NCBI GenBank assembly: GCA_017626325.1
Contig: JAGAIZ010000008.1
Location: forward strand, 1 to 64,000
From: Lachnospiraceae bacterium
GTDB taxonomy: Bacteria; Bacillota; Clostridia; Lachnospirales; Lachnospiraceae
Length of the DNA stretch: 64,000 nucleotides
Direction of reading: 5' to 3'
The position numbers were made by a program, and so were the translations under genes. Positions 51,937 to 60,405 of this stretch are shown here, one piece after another. The first letter of the stretch is position 1. Each line of letters begins with the position of its first letter. Under the pieces are notes generated by a model. It had not been told where the DNA came from and did not search any database. It saw only the letters and a program-made list of their open reading frames with translations.

Positions 51937-53184
51937 TCAGAAATAATCGGAGAAATATGGTTTCTCCGCCGGTATCATCCGCTCTAACCAGGTAAGCATG
52001 TAGTACTCCGTCTGAATCCTCTCATGCTCATACAGATAACTGGGACGTTTGTACCCCATCAGCATAGTTGTCAGCGTATTGACCGTCAGTTCCACCACAT
52101 TAATGGACTGATTGTCATCCACCTTCTCACAAATTGTCTCCCCATCATGCCATGATACCATATAATCGCCCTCATTCCAAGGAGCCATTTGATCATGCAC
52201 CTTGAAATGAATCTTAAAATCCTCCGGCTGAATCAAATAAGGATATTCTCTTAAGAAATCCTCCACATTGATAATCCGTGCCATAATATAAGGGGAAATC
52301 GTTTCCGTAATCTCACTGTCCTCCAACAGATAGGCCAGCGTTTCGCCGGAATAGTTCGCCCCCTGCACCTGATTCACCATGGAAAAATGGGCGCTGATGT
52401 AATTCCAGAGTCCATGGTTCGCCTCTATGTTCAAGTATACCATTTCTTTGATATAAAAGATATCGTTCGCAATATAATAGACCACATACCCCAGAGGCTT
52501 GTGTTCCTTGCTGTAATATACCGCCGCAATCATATCGTCATTGTCCCAGCGCCAGTATTCCTCCCAGGACAGGGCGTCGCGAATCAGCGCTCCATGCCTC
52601 TGCAGGGCAAAATAAGAATGTACATTGTGATAATCCTCGGAATCAAGACTGACACGCTCCACCATGCCCGGCACCGGATGCGGCTTAGGCAACTGGGTAT
52701 CCTTAATCGTAAAAGTCAGTTTGTCAGACGCAATCTCCCATCCCATCTTCCGGTAAAAAGGAATCGAATAAGGATACAGAAAAGAAATCGACATTTCCTG
52801 CCTGTGCATGTAATCAAGGACATGACGCATCAGGCCGTGAATCAGTCCCCGTCCTGTATACTCAGGATACGTCGCCACACCGGTAATGCCGCCCATATCC
52901 ATGATTTCATCATAGACATTGACCTTCATGGAATATACCACGATCATGGACGCAAGTCTTTCCTTATAAAACCATCCCAACACATACGCCTCTTCCAGAA
53001 TGGGACGCTTGGCATACTTGATTTCCTCCTGCTTCCATCCTGTCTGAAAAAGGTCATAAGACGTTACCTGAAAAGCATATTGCAGCAGGGCGTTAAACTG
53101 CTCCAGATCCCCCTTATCCAATTCCCGCATCCGGAAATCTCCGTTCACCTCTATGTAATTACGCTGCTCTGACTGACTCTCCAT
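51937..53184 (-). CDS. Eis-like GNAT acetyltransferase with SCP2-like C-terminus
   Basis: 415 aa from the ATG at 53184, with AAAGGA about 10 bp upstream; the open frame above lacks support. N-terminal GNAT domain (about 20-155) with acetyl-CoA motif ITGVATYPEYTGRGLIHGLM, a middle atypical GNAT region, and a C-terminal SCP2-like domain (about 300-415: CEKVDDNQSINVVELTVNTL). This is the three-part arrangement of the Eis (enhanced intracellular survival) family, which acetylates amines, including some aminoglycosides. It follows pncB, separated by about 75 bp, so the two may be co-transcribed. The physiological substrate is unknown. Confidence 0.85.
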   Translation of the reverse strand: MESQSEQRNYIEVNGDFRMRELDKGDLEQFNALLQYAFQVTSYDLFQTGWKQEEIKYAKRPILEEAYVLGWFYKERLASMIVVYSMKVNVYDEIMDMGGITGVATYPEYTGRGLIHGLMRHVLDYMHRQEMSISFLYPYSIPFYRKMGWEIASDKLTFTIKDTQLPKPHPVPGMVERVSLDSEDYHNVHSYFALQRHGALIRDALSWEEYWRWDNDDMIAAVYYSKEHKPLGYVVYYIANDIFYIKEMVYLNIEANHGLWNYISAHFSMVNQVQGANYSGETLAYLLEDSEITETISPYIMARIINVEDFLREYPYLIQPEDFKIHFKVHDQMAPWNEGDYMVSWHDGETICEKVDDNQSINVVELTVNTLTTMLMGYKRPSYLYEHERIQTEYYMLTWLERMIPAEKPYFSDYF

Positions 53185-53259
53185 GTCCGCACATCCTTTT
53201 TCTCTTTTCCATATAATCAACTCTGCACCACTTAAGGAGAATGCCGCTCCCGGCATTCC

Positions 53260-54714
53260 CTATTCCCTGCCTAACTGGTCAAGCAATTCAATCTTAATAT
53301 CATACAGCTTACTGGACAGATCCACATACACCTTATGCGGATTAACCAGACGCCTCGTTTCCTCCCACAGTGTAGCCTGCTCTTTCTGACAATACTCTCT
53401 GATGTCCATCACCTTCGGAGAAGTGTAGCAGCATTCGCCATTCTTAAATACCTGCACCATCAATTCTCTTAAACGATAGCTGCCGGCCGGAAGCTTCGTT
53501 TTTTTCCACGGTTCCGCCGGATCAAACAGAAGCAGCGGCTCATTCTCTTCAAATTTCTCATCTACCAGACAGATCAAATCTGCCTTAATCTTGCCGCTTT
53601 CCTTCTCATAGATACGGTAAATCGTCTTATTTCCGGGATTCGTCACCTTCTCCGTATTCTCAGACAACTTGATTTTCGGAATAAACCTGCCGTCCTTGCC
53701 CATAATCGCCGCCAGCTTATAGACGCCGCCGAAGGACGGGCAGTCCTTTGACGTAATCAGATGAGTGCCTACGCCCCAGGAAGTGATCTCCGCCCCCTGA
53801 TCCTTCAGGCTCTGAATCAGAAATTCATCCAGGTCATTGGAAGCGGAAATCACCGCATCCTGAAAACCTGCGTCGTCTAACATCTTACGCGCCTTCTTGG
53901 ACAGATATGCCAGATCGCCGCTGTCCAGACGGATTCCATAATAGGTAAGCGCAGTCCCCGCCTCCCGCATCTCCTTAAACACGCGGATGGCATTGGGAAT
54001 ACCGGATTTTAGCGTATCGTAAGTATCCACCAGCAATATGCAGGCGGACGGGTACATATCCGCATAGGTCTTAAAAGCGGTATACTCATCGGGGAAGCTC
54101 ATAATCCAGCTATGCGCATGAGTTCCCTTCACCGGCACGTCAAAAAGCTGTCCGCAAAGCACATTGGAGGTGCCGACACAGCCGCCGATCACAGCCGCCC
54201 TCGCGCCGTAGGTTCCCGCATCCGGTCCCTGCGCGCGGCGAAGACCAAATTCCATGATGCCATCCCCCTGTGCCGCATAGCAGACTCTCGCCGCTTTTGT
54301 GGCAATCAGGCTCTGATGGTTGATAATATTCAGAATCGCCGTCTCCACAAGCTGTGCCTGCATAATCGGCGCAATCACCTTGACAATCGGCTCCCGCGGG
54401 AAGATCACAGTCCCCTCCGGGATCGCATAAATATCTCCGGTAAACCGGAAATCCTTCAGATAATCCAGGAAATCCTTGTCAAAAATACCAAGACCCGCCA
54501 GATAGGCAATGTCCTCTTCCTCAAAATGAAGCTCTTTGATATACTGAATCAACTGCTCCAATCCCGCCGCGATGGCGAAGCCCCCATCACACGGATTGTT
54601 CCGGTAAAACGCGTCGAATATGACCGTTTCATTCTGATCCTTGTTCTTAAAATATCCCTGCATCATCGTCAGTTCGTACAAGTCCGTGAGCAGCGTCAGG
54701 TTCTGTCTGTCCAT
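53260..54714 (-). CDS. pncB: Nicotinate phosphoribosyltransferase
   Basis: 484-aa enzyme of NAD salvage that converts nicotinate and PRPP to nicotinate mononucleotide. Family motifs are DLYELTMMQGYF near the N-terminus, FGLRRAQGPD around 160 and the PRPP/Pi-binding region TYYGIRLDSGDLAYLSK. The catalytic histidine is probably the one in GTHAHSWI. Length is typical. The ribosome-binding site is weak. A GACAACTGTC dyad lies about 170 bp upstream, possibly a niacin-dependent repressor site. Confidence 0.94.
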   Translation of the reverse strand: MDRQNLTLLTDLYELTMMQGYFKNKDQNETVIFDAFYRNNPCDGGFAIAAGLEQLIQYIKELHFEEEDIAYLAGLGIFDKDFLDYLKDFRFTGDIYAIPEGTVIFPREPIVKVIAPIMQAQLVETAILNIINHQSLIATKAARVCYAAQGDGIMEFGLRRAQGPDAGTYGARAAVIGGCVGTSNVLCGQLFDVPVKGTHAHSWIMSFPDEYTAFKTYADMYPSACILLVDTYDTLKSGIPNAIRVFKEMREAGTALTYYGIRLDSGDLAYLSKKARKMLDDAGFQDAVISASNDLDEFLIQSLKDQGAEITSWGVGTHLITSKDCPSFGGVYKLAAIMGKDGRFIPKIKLSENTEKVTNPGNKTIYRIYEKESGKIKADLICLVDEKFEENEPLLLFDPAEPWKKTKLPAGSYRLRELMVQVFKNGECCYTSPKVMDIREYCQKEQATLWEETRRLVNPHKVYVDLSSKLYDIKIELLDQLGRE

Positions 54715-54883
54715 TTTTATTATCCTTCTCCCTTTCTCAATCCGGCATACGGATTTATGCTTTCAACCATGCATCTGCGATCTCATATCACTTCAAGCCG
54801 CAGCATTCTGCCATGACCTCAATCTTATTGCTATCATACACCCTTTTGAAGAAATAGAAAAGGGGGGACTCCAATTCTGTCGT

Positions 54884-54893
54884 GACAACTGTC
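54884..54893. promoter_or_regulatory. GACA-AC-TGTC dyad upstream of pncB
   Basis: A 10-bp palindrome-like GACAACTGTC lies about 170 bp before pncB in a region rich in GACA/TGTC sequences (two TTGACTG copies nearby on the minus strand). A NiaR-type niacin repressor site near pncB is plausible, but neither distance nor sequence is decisive. Confidence 0.3.
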
Positions 54894-54938
54894 TTGTCAG
54901 TCAACCAGTCAACTGATAAAGAATGAACAGCAGCCTTG

Positions 54939-56168
54939 TCAGATATTCGGGGTACACAGATCCGTAAGCAGCAGCTCCGCCAGATATTCCGCCGCAGGCA
55001 GTATCACAGCCGTATCTACACAGAACCCCGGATGATGGATAGGATGTCCCACACCTGTGCCGATCTTCACATAACAGCCCGGCACTTCTCTGCCCATCGT
55101 ATCCATATCTTCGTAGAAAGCAAAATCATCGCCGCCCATAGAGCTTTCCTCCGGCACAGTCGCCATCCCCAGACGATGCGCCGTTTCGCTGCAAAACTTC
55201 GCCATCCCGCCGTCATTGCAAGTTGCAGGCGGCCCCGCCGTCCATACCGTCTGCGCCTTCGCGCCATAGGCCGCCGCTGTCCGTTCCGCGATCTCTTTTA
55301 CTCTGCGTTCATACAGAATGCGATCCTTCCTGTCCATAGTACGCACCGTTCCCTCCAGTTGTGCCTCCGTTGGGATTACATTCCATGTCGTACCCGCCGT
55401 TATTCTGGTCACGCTCAAAAGCGACGGATGAAACGCATTCACGTTGCGGCTGACGATAGACTGCAGCCCCTGTACGATGGCGGAAGCCGTCAGAACCGGA
55501 TCGATTCCGTCGTCCGGGTGCGCTCCATGGCAGCCGATCCCTTTGACTGTGATCTCGAAACGGTCTACCGCCGCCGTCACGTACCCTTCCCGAATACCGA
55601 TTACATTCACCTCGTTGGTGGGGTCGGCATGAAAACCCCAGATCCGCTCCACATCGCCCATCACGTCTGTTTCCAATATCTTAAGCGCTCCGTGAGACTC
55701 TTCCTCCCCGGGCTGGAAAATAATTTTGACTGTGCCGTCAAATTCCTGCCTGCGCTGCTGCAGCAGAATCGCCACGCCGATTCCCGCCGTGATGTGCAGG
55801 TCGTGCCCGCAGGCGTGCATATGCCCCGCAACCTCAGAACGATAATCCAACTGTGTCTGCTCTGTAATGGGAAGCGCGTCAATATCACAGCGCAGCGCAG
55901 TAACGCGCTCTGCCGCTATCCGTTTTCCTGTGGCCGCAGCATCTTTTTCACCTGTTCCTGCTGTCTTTACACTTTCTGATTCCTCGTTTTTGCGTCCTCG
56001 TACCACAGCCACCAGTCCTGTTTCCAATGGATAGGGCAAAATCTCGATTCCTGCCGCAGTCAGAAGTTCCCGAATCTTCGCCGTCGTCTGCACTTCCTCA
56101 TAAGACAGCTCCGGGTGTCTGTGAAACCACTTGAAATTCTCTATTAGAAACTGTTCAAAATTTTCCAT
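54939..56168 (-). CDS. M20-family amidohydrolase (hippurate-hydrolase-like)
   Basis: 409-aa metal-dependent amidohydrolase of the M20D type. Conserved pieces are HPELSYEE (start), LRCDIDALPI, the metal-binding HACGHDLH, the catalytic GEEESHGA and the second metal histidines in a GCHGAHPDDGIDP region. It hydrolyses N-acyl amino acids or peptides, or similar amides. It lies downstream of the peptide ABC transporter with the same orientation but is separated from it by MITE copy A; the MITE ends 28 bp before the start codon. The ribosome-binding site is weak, possibly because of the insertion. Confidence 0.88.
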   Translation of the reverse strand: MENFEQFLIENFKWFHRHPELSYEEVQTTAKIRELLTAAGIEILPYPLETGLVAVVRGRKNEESESVKTAGTGEKDAAATGKRIAAERVTALRCDIDALPITEQTQLDYRSEVAGHMHACGHDLHITAGIGVAILLQQRRQEFDGTVKIIFQPGEEESHGALKILETDVMGDVERIWGFHADPTNEVNVIGIREGYVTAAVDRFEITVKGIGCHGAHPDDGIDPVLTASAIVQGLQSIVSRNVNAFHPSLLSVTRITAGTTWNVIPTEAQLEGTVRTMDRKDRILYERRVKEIAERTAAAYGAKAQTVWTAGPPATCNDGGMAKFCSETAHRLGMATVPEESSMGGDDFAFYEDMDTMGREVPGCYVKIGTGVGHPIHHPGFCVDTAVILPAAEYLAELLLTDLCTPNI

Positions 56169-56187
56169 ATTTTATATCCACTTCTTT

Positions 56188-56389
56188 CAAATCCAGTAAC
56201 AGTTCAGCCATGCCATTCATAAGTTGTCGGATTGCATATGATTGACAAAAATAATTGTTATTTCCGACAACTTATTTCATGTCGGGCGTCCGCCCTATAG
56301 AAATGATTGTACAAATTGCCCTTAGTGAGCAAGCTCCCACGGTCATTTTGCACAATCATTTCTGCATGGCTGAACTGTTACCAAATCCA
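56188..56389 (-). mobile_element. MITE-like element copy A with 8-bp target duplication
   Basis: The 186-bp element at 56196-56381 has terminal inverted repeats GTAACAGTTCAGCCATGC (56196-56213 and 56364-56381). It is flanked by the perfect direct repeat CAAATCCA (56188-56195 and 56382-56389). Inside are three further stems: ATAAGTTGTCGGA (56219-56231) with 56263-56275, GGGCG-TC-CGCCC (56284-56295), and AGAAATGATTGT (56299-56310) with 56352-56363. It has no coding capacity. It is 98% identical to copy B in inverted orientation. Confidence 0.92.
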
Positions 56390-56419
56390 TCACTCATTTG
56401 CGCAGAACTTCATTCCCTT

Positions 56420-57346
56420 TTATCTGCCCCCGTTCGGGTCTAAAGCATCCCGAAGCGCGTCGCCGATAAAATTAATCGCCATTACAATCACCACAATCAT
56501 CACCCCCGGCGGAATCCACAGCCAGGGCTGAGAAGTAAGTACCGTCAGGGACTGCGCGCCGTTTAACATATTGCCGAGACTTGCGTCCGGCGGCTGAATC
56601 CCCTGCCCCAGGAAACTAAGCGCCGCTTCATCCAGAATCGACAGCGCCAGCACAGAAGTGGAATAGACCAGAATGGGCGCCACCGTATTAGGCAGAATCT
56701 CCGAAAATAAAATATGCCGAAGAGGCATCCCTGCCACAATACTGCTTTTTACAAAATTGGTCTCCCTTAAGTTCAGTACATTGCCGCGCACCAGCCTGGC
56801 AATGCCCGGCCAGTCCACAAATCCCAGAATCAGAATAATGTTCCATAACCCCGGTTTAAAAATTGCCGCCGCCACAAGCACAAGCAGAATATAAGGAAAA
56901 GACATGACCATGTCCGTAAAACGCATGATGATCATGTCTGCCGCGCCGCCAAAATACCCGGCAGACAGCCCCAGAATCACCCCGATCACTGTAGAGATCA
57001 GCGTCGCCATCACTCCCACCAGCAAAGAAATCCTCGTAGCATACAAAAGCCTGCTTAAAACATCCCTTCCTATCAAATCTGTTCCAAGCCAGAACTTCTT
57101 CGAAGGCGGCTCTGCAAAGGGCCCCGCAATTTCCGTCGGGTCATAAGGCGCGATGACAGGCGCAAGAAGCGCCGCTCCCACCACGACCACCAAAACCGCC
57201 AGACTTACCGATGCCAGATGATGCCTTTTAAATCTGCGCCACACCGTCTGTAAGTAACTCTCACTGTGAATATCTTTCCTGCTACTGCTTACAGCGGCGC
57301 CGGAAGGCTCCTTGCTATATTTCTCATCAATCTTTTTCAGTATCAT
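56420..57346 (-). CDS. Peptide ABC transporter permease (DppC/OppC type)
   Basis: 308-aa integral membrane permease with about six helices and the EAA loop (GMPLRHILFSEILPNTVAPI). Its N-terminal extension (DEKYSKEPSG) plus the helix LASVSLAVLVVVVGAALLAP is typical of the C-type permease. With the B-type permease it forms the membrane pore of a peptide/nickel-type importer. It is the last gene of the five-gene unit, 12 bp after the B permease, and ends only 31 bp before MITE copy A. Confidence 0.92.
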   Translation of the reverse strand: MILKKIDEKYSKEPSGAAVSSSRKDIHSESYLQTVWRRFKRHHLASVSLAVLVVVVGAALLAPVIAPYDPTEIAGPFAEPPSKKFWLGTDLIGRDVLSRLLYATRISLLVGVMATLISTVIGVILGLSAGYFGGAADMIIMRFTDMVMSFPYILLVLVAAAIFKPGLWNIILILGFVDWPGIARLVRGNVLNLRETNFVKSSIVAGMPLRHILFSEILPNTVAPILVYSTSVLALSILDEAALSFLGQGIQPPDASLGNMLNGAQSLTVLTSQPWLWIPPGVMIVVIVMAINFIGDALRDALDPNGGR

Positions 57347-57358
57347 CAGCGTGCCCTC

Positions 57359-58306
57359 CTAATCTAACTGGATGGTAGGGTCTGCCAGGGCATACAGAAT
57401 ATCTGTCACCAGATTAGAGATCAGCACCACAATTGCAGACAGCAGACACACACCCATAATAACCGGATAATCCCGGTTGCTGATAGCGCTCATAGTCATC
57501 AGCCCAAGCCCCGGCCAGGAGAAGACCTGCTCGATAATAACCGCGCCGCCAAATAACACCGGGATTTCCATACCAATCACCGTAATCACGGGCACCAGCG
57601 CATTGCGGAGCGCATGCTTATAAATCACGCGGGAGCGTCCGATTCCCTTGGCCTTCGCCGTGCGCAGATAATCCTGCTGCAAAATCTCAAGCATTGCGCT
57701 GCGAATATACCGGATATTACTGCCCGCCATGGAAAAAGCGAGCACAATGACAGGCATCACCATATGCTTCGCCACATCCGCCGCGCCGCCCTCGGTTCCC
57801 AGCGTCGTCATGCCGCCAGAAGGCAGCCAGCCCAGTTGTACCGTAAAAAGCCACACCAGCAGCAGTGACAGGAAAAATCCCGGCACGCTGCTTCCCAGAA
57901 AAGAAGCCGTAACCACCGCGTAATCTCCTTTGGAATACTGGTGCACCGCACTGTAAATTCCCGCCGGAACTGAAATGAGCAGACTCACAAGCAAAGACAC
58001 TCCCATAAGAAGCAGCGTAGGTCCCAGATGGCTTGCAATCATAGAACCGACCGACTGATAAGACTTCATGGAATAACCCAGATTGCCGTGCAAAAGCTGC
58101 CCCAGCCAGACAAAATACTGTACGTAAATCGGCTTATCCAGTCCCAGCGCAATCTTCTTCGCCTCTACCGCCGCCTGTGACACGCGGGGTCCCTGCAGCA
58201 TTTCCAACGGACTTCCTGCCAGACACATGATCGCGTAATCGATGATCGTGATACCAATCAAAACCGGAAGGGCAATTAGAATACGTTTCAAAATATATTT
58301 ACCCAT
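57359..58306 (-). CDS. Peptide ABC transporter permease (DppB/OppB type)
   Basis: 315-aa integral membrane permease. It starts MGKYILKRILIALPVLIGIT and carries about six helices and an EAA-type loop (YKHALRNALVPVITVIG) that contacts the ATPases. Domain layout and length match DppB/OppB. It overlaps the upstream ATPase gene by 8 bp, so it is translationally coupled. It pairs with the permease at 56420-57346. Confidence 0.92.
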   Translation of the reverse strand: MGKYILKRILIALPVLIGITIIDYAIMCLAGSPLEMLQGPRVSQAAVEAKKIALGLDKPIYVQYFVWLGQLLHGNLGYSMKSYQSVGSMIASHLGPTLLLMGVSLLVSLLISVPAGIYSAVHQYSKGDYAVVTASFLGSSVPGFFLSLLLVWLFTVQLGWLPSGGMTTLGTEGGAADVAKHMVMPVIVLAFSMAGSNIRYIRSAMLEILQQDYLRTAKAKGIGRSRVIYKHALRNALVPVITVIGMEIPVLFGGAVIIEQVFSWPGLGLMTMSAISNRDYPVIMGVCLLSAIVVLISNLVTDILYALADPTIQLD

Positions 58307-59321
58307 GAGCCGCCTCCTTTTTATCCGCCAGCACGACCGGACACGCCGCCTGCCTCGTACTTTTTTCTTCTACCCTTTGAAGCCCGGGAACCTCCAGCGC
58401 GCACTGTTCTACCGCATAGGGACACCGATTGTGGAACCTGCACCCCTCCGGCGGCTCCATACTGCTGCCGATCTCTCCCTTAAGAAGCTTCCGCTCCTGA
58501 TTCTTCTGTGCCGTATCAGGCACTGGCACAGCGTCGAGAAGCGCTCTCGTATAAGGATGCACCGGATGCCGGAAGATCTCTTTCGCCTCACCGATTTCCA
58601 CGATCTTACCCAGATACATCACAGCAATCCGGTCGCTTACATAATGAACCGCCCCCAGACCATGTCCGACGAACAGCAGCGTCAGCCCCAGCTCCTTCTG
58701 TAAATCTTTCAGCAAATTCAAAATCTGCGCCTGAATCGACACATCCAGCGCGCTCACCGGCTCATCGCAGACAATAAACTCCGGATTCAAAGAAAGAGCC
58801 TTGGCAATACCGATTCTCTGCCTCTGTCCCCCGGAAAACTCATGGGGATATCTGCCCAGCACCGTCCGCGGAAGCCCCACCATGTCAAGCAGCCTTAGGA
58901 TATCCCGTTCCACCGTTTCTTTCGAAGAAATATGATGGTACAGCATAGGCTGCGCCAGAATCTCATAAATATGTTTCCTGGGATTTAAAGACGAATAAGG
59001 GTCCTGAAATACCATTTGCAGCTTCGTTCTAATCTGCCGCATCTGCTCTTTATTCCTGGAAATGGCAGACAAATCACAACCGTTATAGTAGATCTTTCCC
59101 TCCGTGGGCTTCTCCAGCCCTACGAGCTGCCTGCCGATGGTAGACTTCCCGCAGCCCGACTCCCCCACCAGTCCAAGGGTCTGCCCCTTCATAATGGAAA
59201 AGCTGACGCCGTCCACTGCTTTCACATATCCTGTGGTATGCGGAATCACGCCGCCCTTTACCGGATAATATTTTTTCATGTTTTCCACTGTAATCAGCGG
59301 GATCGTATTCTCATCTAGCAT
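58299..59321 (-). CDS. Peptide ABC transporter ATPase (OppF/DppF type)
   Basis: 340-aa ATP-binding protein with Walker A GESGCGKST, the signature FSGGQRQRIGIAKAL and Walker B FIVCDEPVSALD. The C-terminal extension carries the conserved OppF-type Cys-rich segment CRFHNRCPYAVEQC, which can bind an Fe-S cluster in related proteins. Its start overlaps the end of the D-type ATPase gene by 7 bp. All ATPase motifs are present. Confidence 0.93.
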   Translation of the reverse strand: MLDENTIPLITVENMKKYYPVKGGVIPHTTGYVKAVDGVSFSIMKGQTLGLVGESGCGKSTIGRQLVGLEKPTEGKIYYNGCDLSAISRNKEQMRQIRTKLQMVFQDPYSSLNPRKHIYEILAQPMLYHHISSKETVERDILRLLDMVGLPRTVLGRYPHEFSGGQRQRIGIAKALSLNPEFIVCDEPVSALDVSIQAQILNLLKDLQKELGLTLLFVGHGLGAVHYVSDRIAVMYLGKIVEIGEAKEIFRHPVHPYTRALLDAVPVPDTAQKNQERKLLKGEIGSSMEPPEGCRFHNRCPYAVEQCALEVPGLQRVEEKSTRQAACPVVLADKKEAAHG

Positions 59322-60298
59322 CCTGCCATACCTCTCTCATACGCCACTACGCACTTCGCCCTGTGTCCGCAGCCGAAGTCATAATCCGCCTGCGGTTTGC
59401 TGCACGCGTCACATCGGTAAGGACAGCGCTCGGCGAAGCGGCAGCCTGTGATATCGTCGTAATTTTCTGGCACCATGCCCGGAATCGCCCGCAGCTTCCT
59501 GTCCGCATCATCCCGAATCGTAGGCACCGTATCGAGGAGCGCCTGCGTATAAGGATGCTTTGGATGGGCGAAAATCTCTTCTGCGGACGCCTCCTCAATA
59601 ATCTGCCCCGCATACATTACGATTACCCGGTCTGCCGTATTCGCCACCAGACCGATATCATGAGTGATAAGGATCATCGACATATCGTTTTCCTGCTGTA
59701 ATTCTCTTAACAGCTTCATAATCTGCGCCTGTATCGTCACGTCCAGCGCGGTAGTCGGTTCATCCGCAATGAGAAGCTTCGGCCTGCATGACAACGCCAT
59801 AGCGATCATCACTCGCTGACGCATACCGCCGGACAACGTGTGAGGATATTTCTTAAAAACATTTTCCGCGTCCGGCATTCCTACTTTCGTAAGCAGTTCT
59901 ACCGCCCGTTTCTTCGCCTGTTCTTTAGACAGCGGCATGTGCGTCCTGATACTCTCCGTAATCTGGCTTCCAATCGTAAAGACTGGATTTAAGGACGTCA
60001 GCGGATCCTGAAAAATCATAGTCAGTTCATTGCCCCTGATTAAGTCCAGCTCCTTTTCCGGCATGTTGAGAAGCTCCTTACTGTCAAAGAGGACAGAGCC
60101 GTCTATGACAGCTCCGCCCTTTCCCAGTAATCCCATAATTGACAACGAGGTGACGCTTTTGCCGCAGCCTGACTCTCCCACAAGGCAGACTACTTCGCCC
60201 TGATCTACATGAAAGCTCACGTGATCGACACTGATATTTCTACCATAATCTCCGGCAAAAACCGTCGTCAGGTCTTGCACCTCTAACAAATGCGGCAT
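59315..60298 (-). CDS. Peptide ABC transporter ATPase (OppD/DppD type)
   Basis: 327-aa ATP-binding protein with Walker A GESGCGKSV, signature LSGGMRQRVMIAMAL and Walker B LLIADEPTTALD, plus a C-terminal CRFAERCPYRCDAC segment. It forms the heterodimeric motor with the F-type ATPase encoded next to it. It begins about 107 bp after the end of the substrate-binding protein gene. Confidence 0.93.
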   Translation of the reverse strand: MPHLLEVQDLTTVFAGDYGRNISVDHVSFHVDQGEVVCLVGESGCGKSVTSLSIMGLLGKGGAVIDGSVLFDSKELLNMPEKELDLIRGNELTMIFQDPLTSLNPVFTIGSQITESIRTHMPLSKEQAKKRAVELLTKVGMPDAENVFKKYPHTLSGGMRQRVMIAMALSCRPKLLIADEPTTALDVTIQAQIMKLLRELQQENDMSMILITHDIGLVANTADRVIVMYAGQIIEEASAEEIFAHPKHPYTQALLDTVPTIRDDADRKLRAIPGMVPENYDDITGCRFAERCPYRCDACSKPQADYDFGCGHRAKCVVAYERGMAGC

Positions 60299-60405
60299 GG
60301 CGCATCCTCCTCTATCGTTTCTATCTTTATTTTATTACCTGTAATAAATCCCCATCTGCCAGCATAACCGTAGTCTGTAGGAAGAAACTCGCTTCCTATG
60401 TCCGA

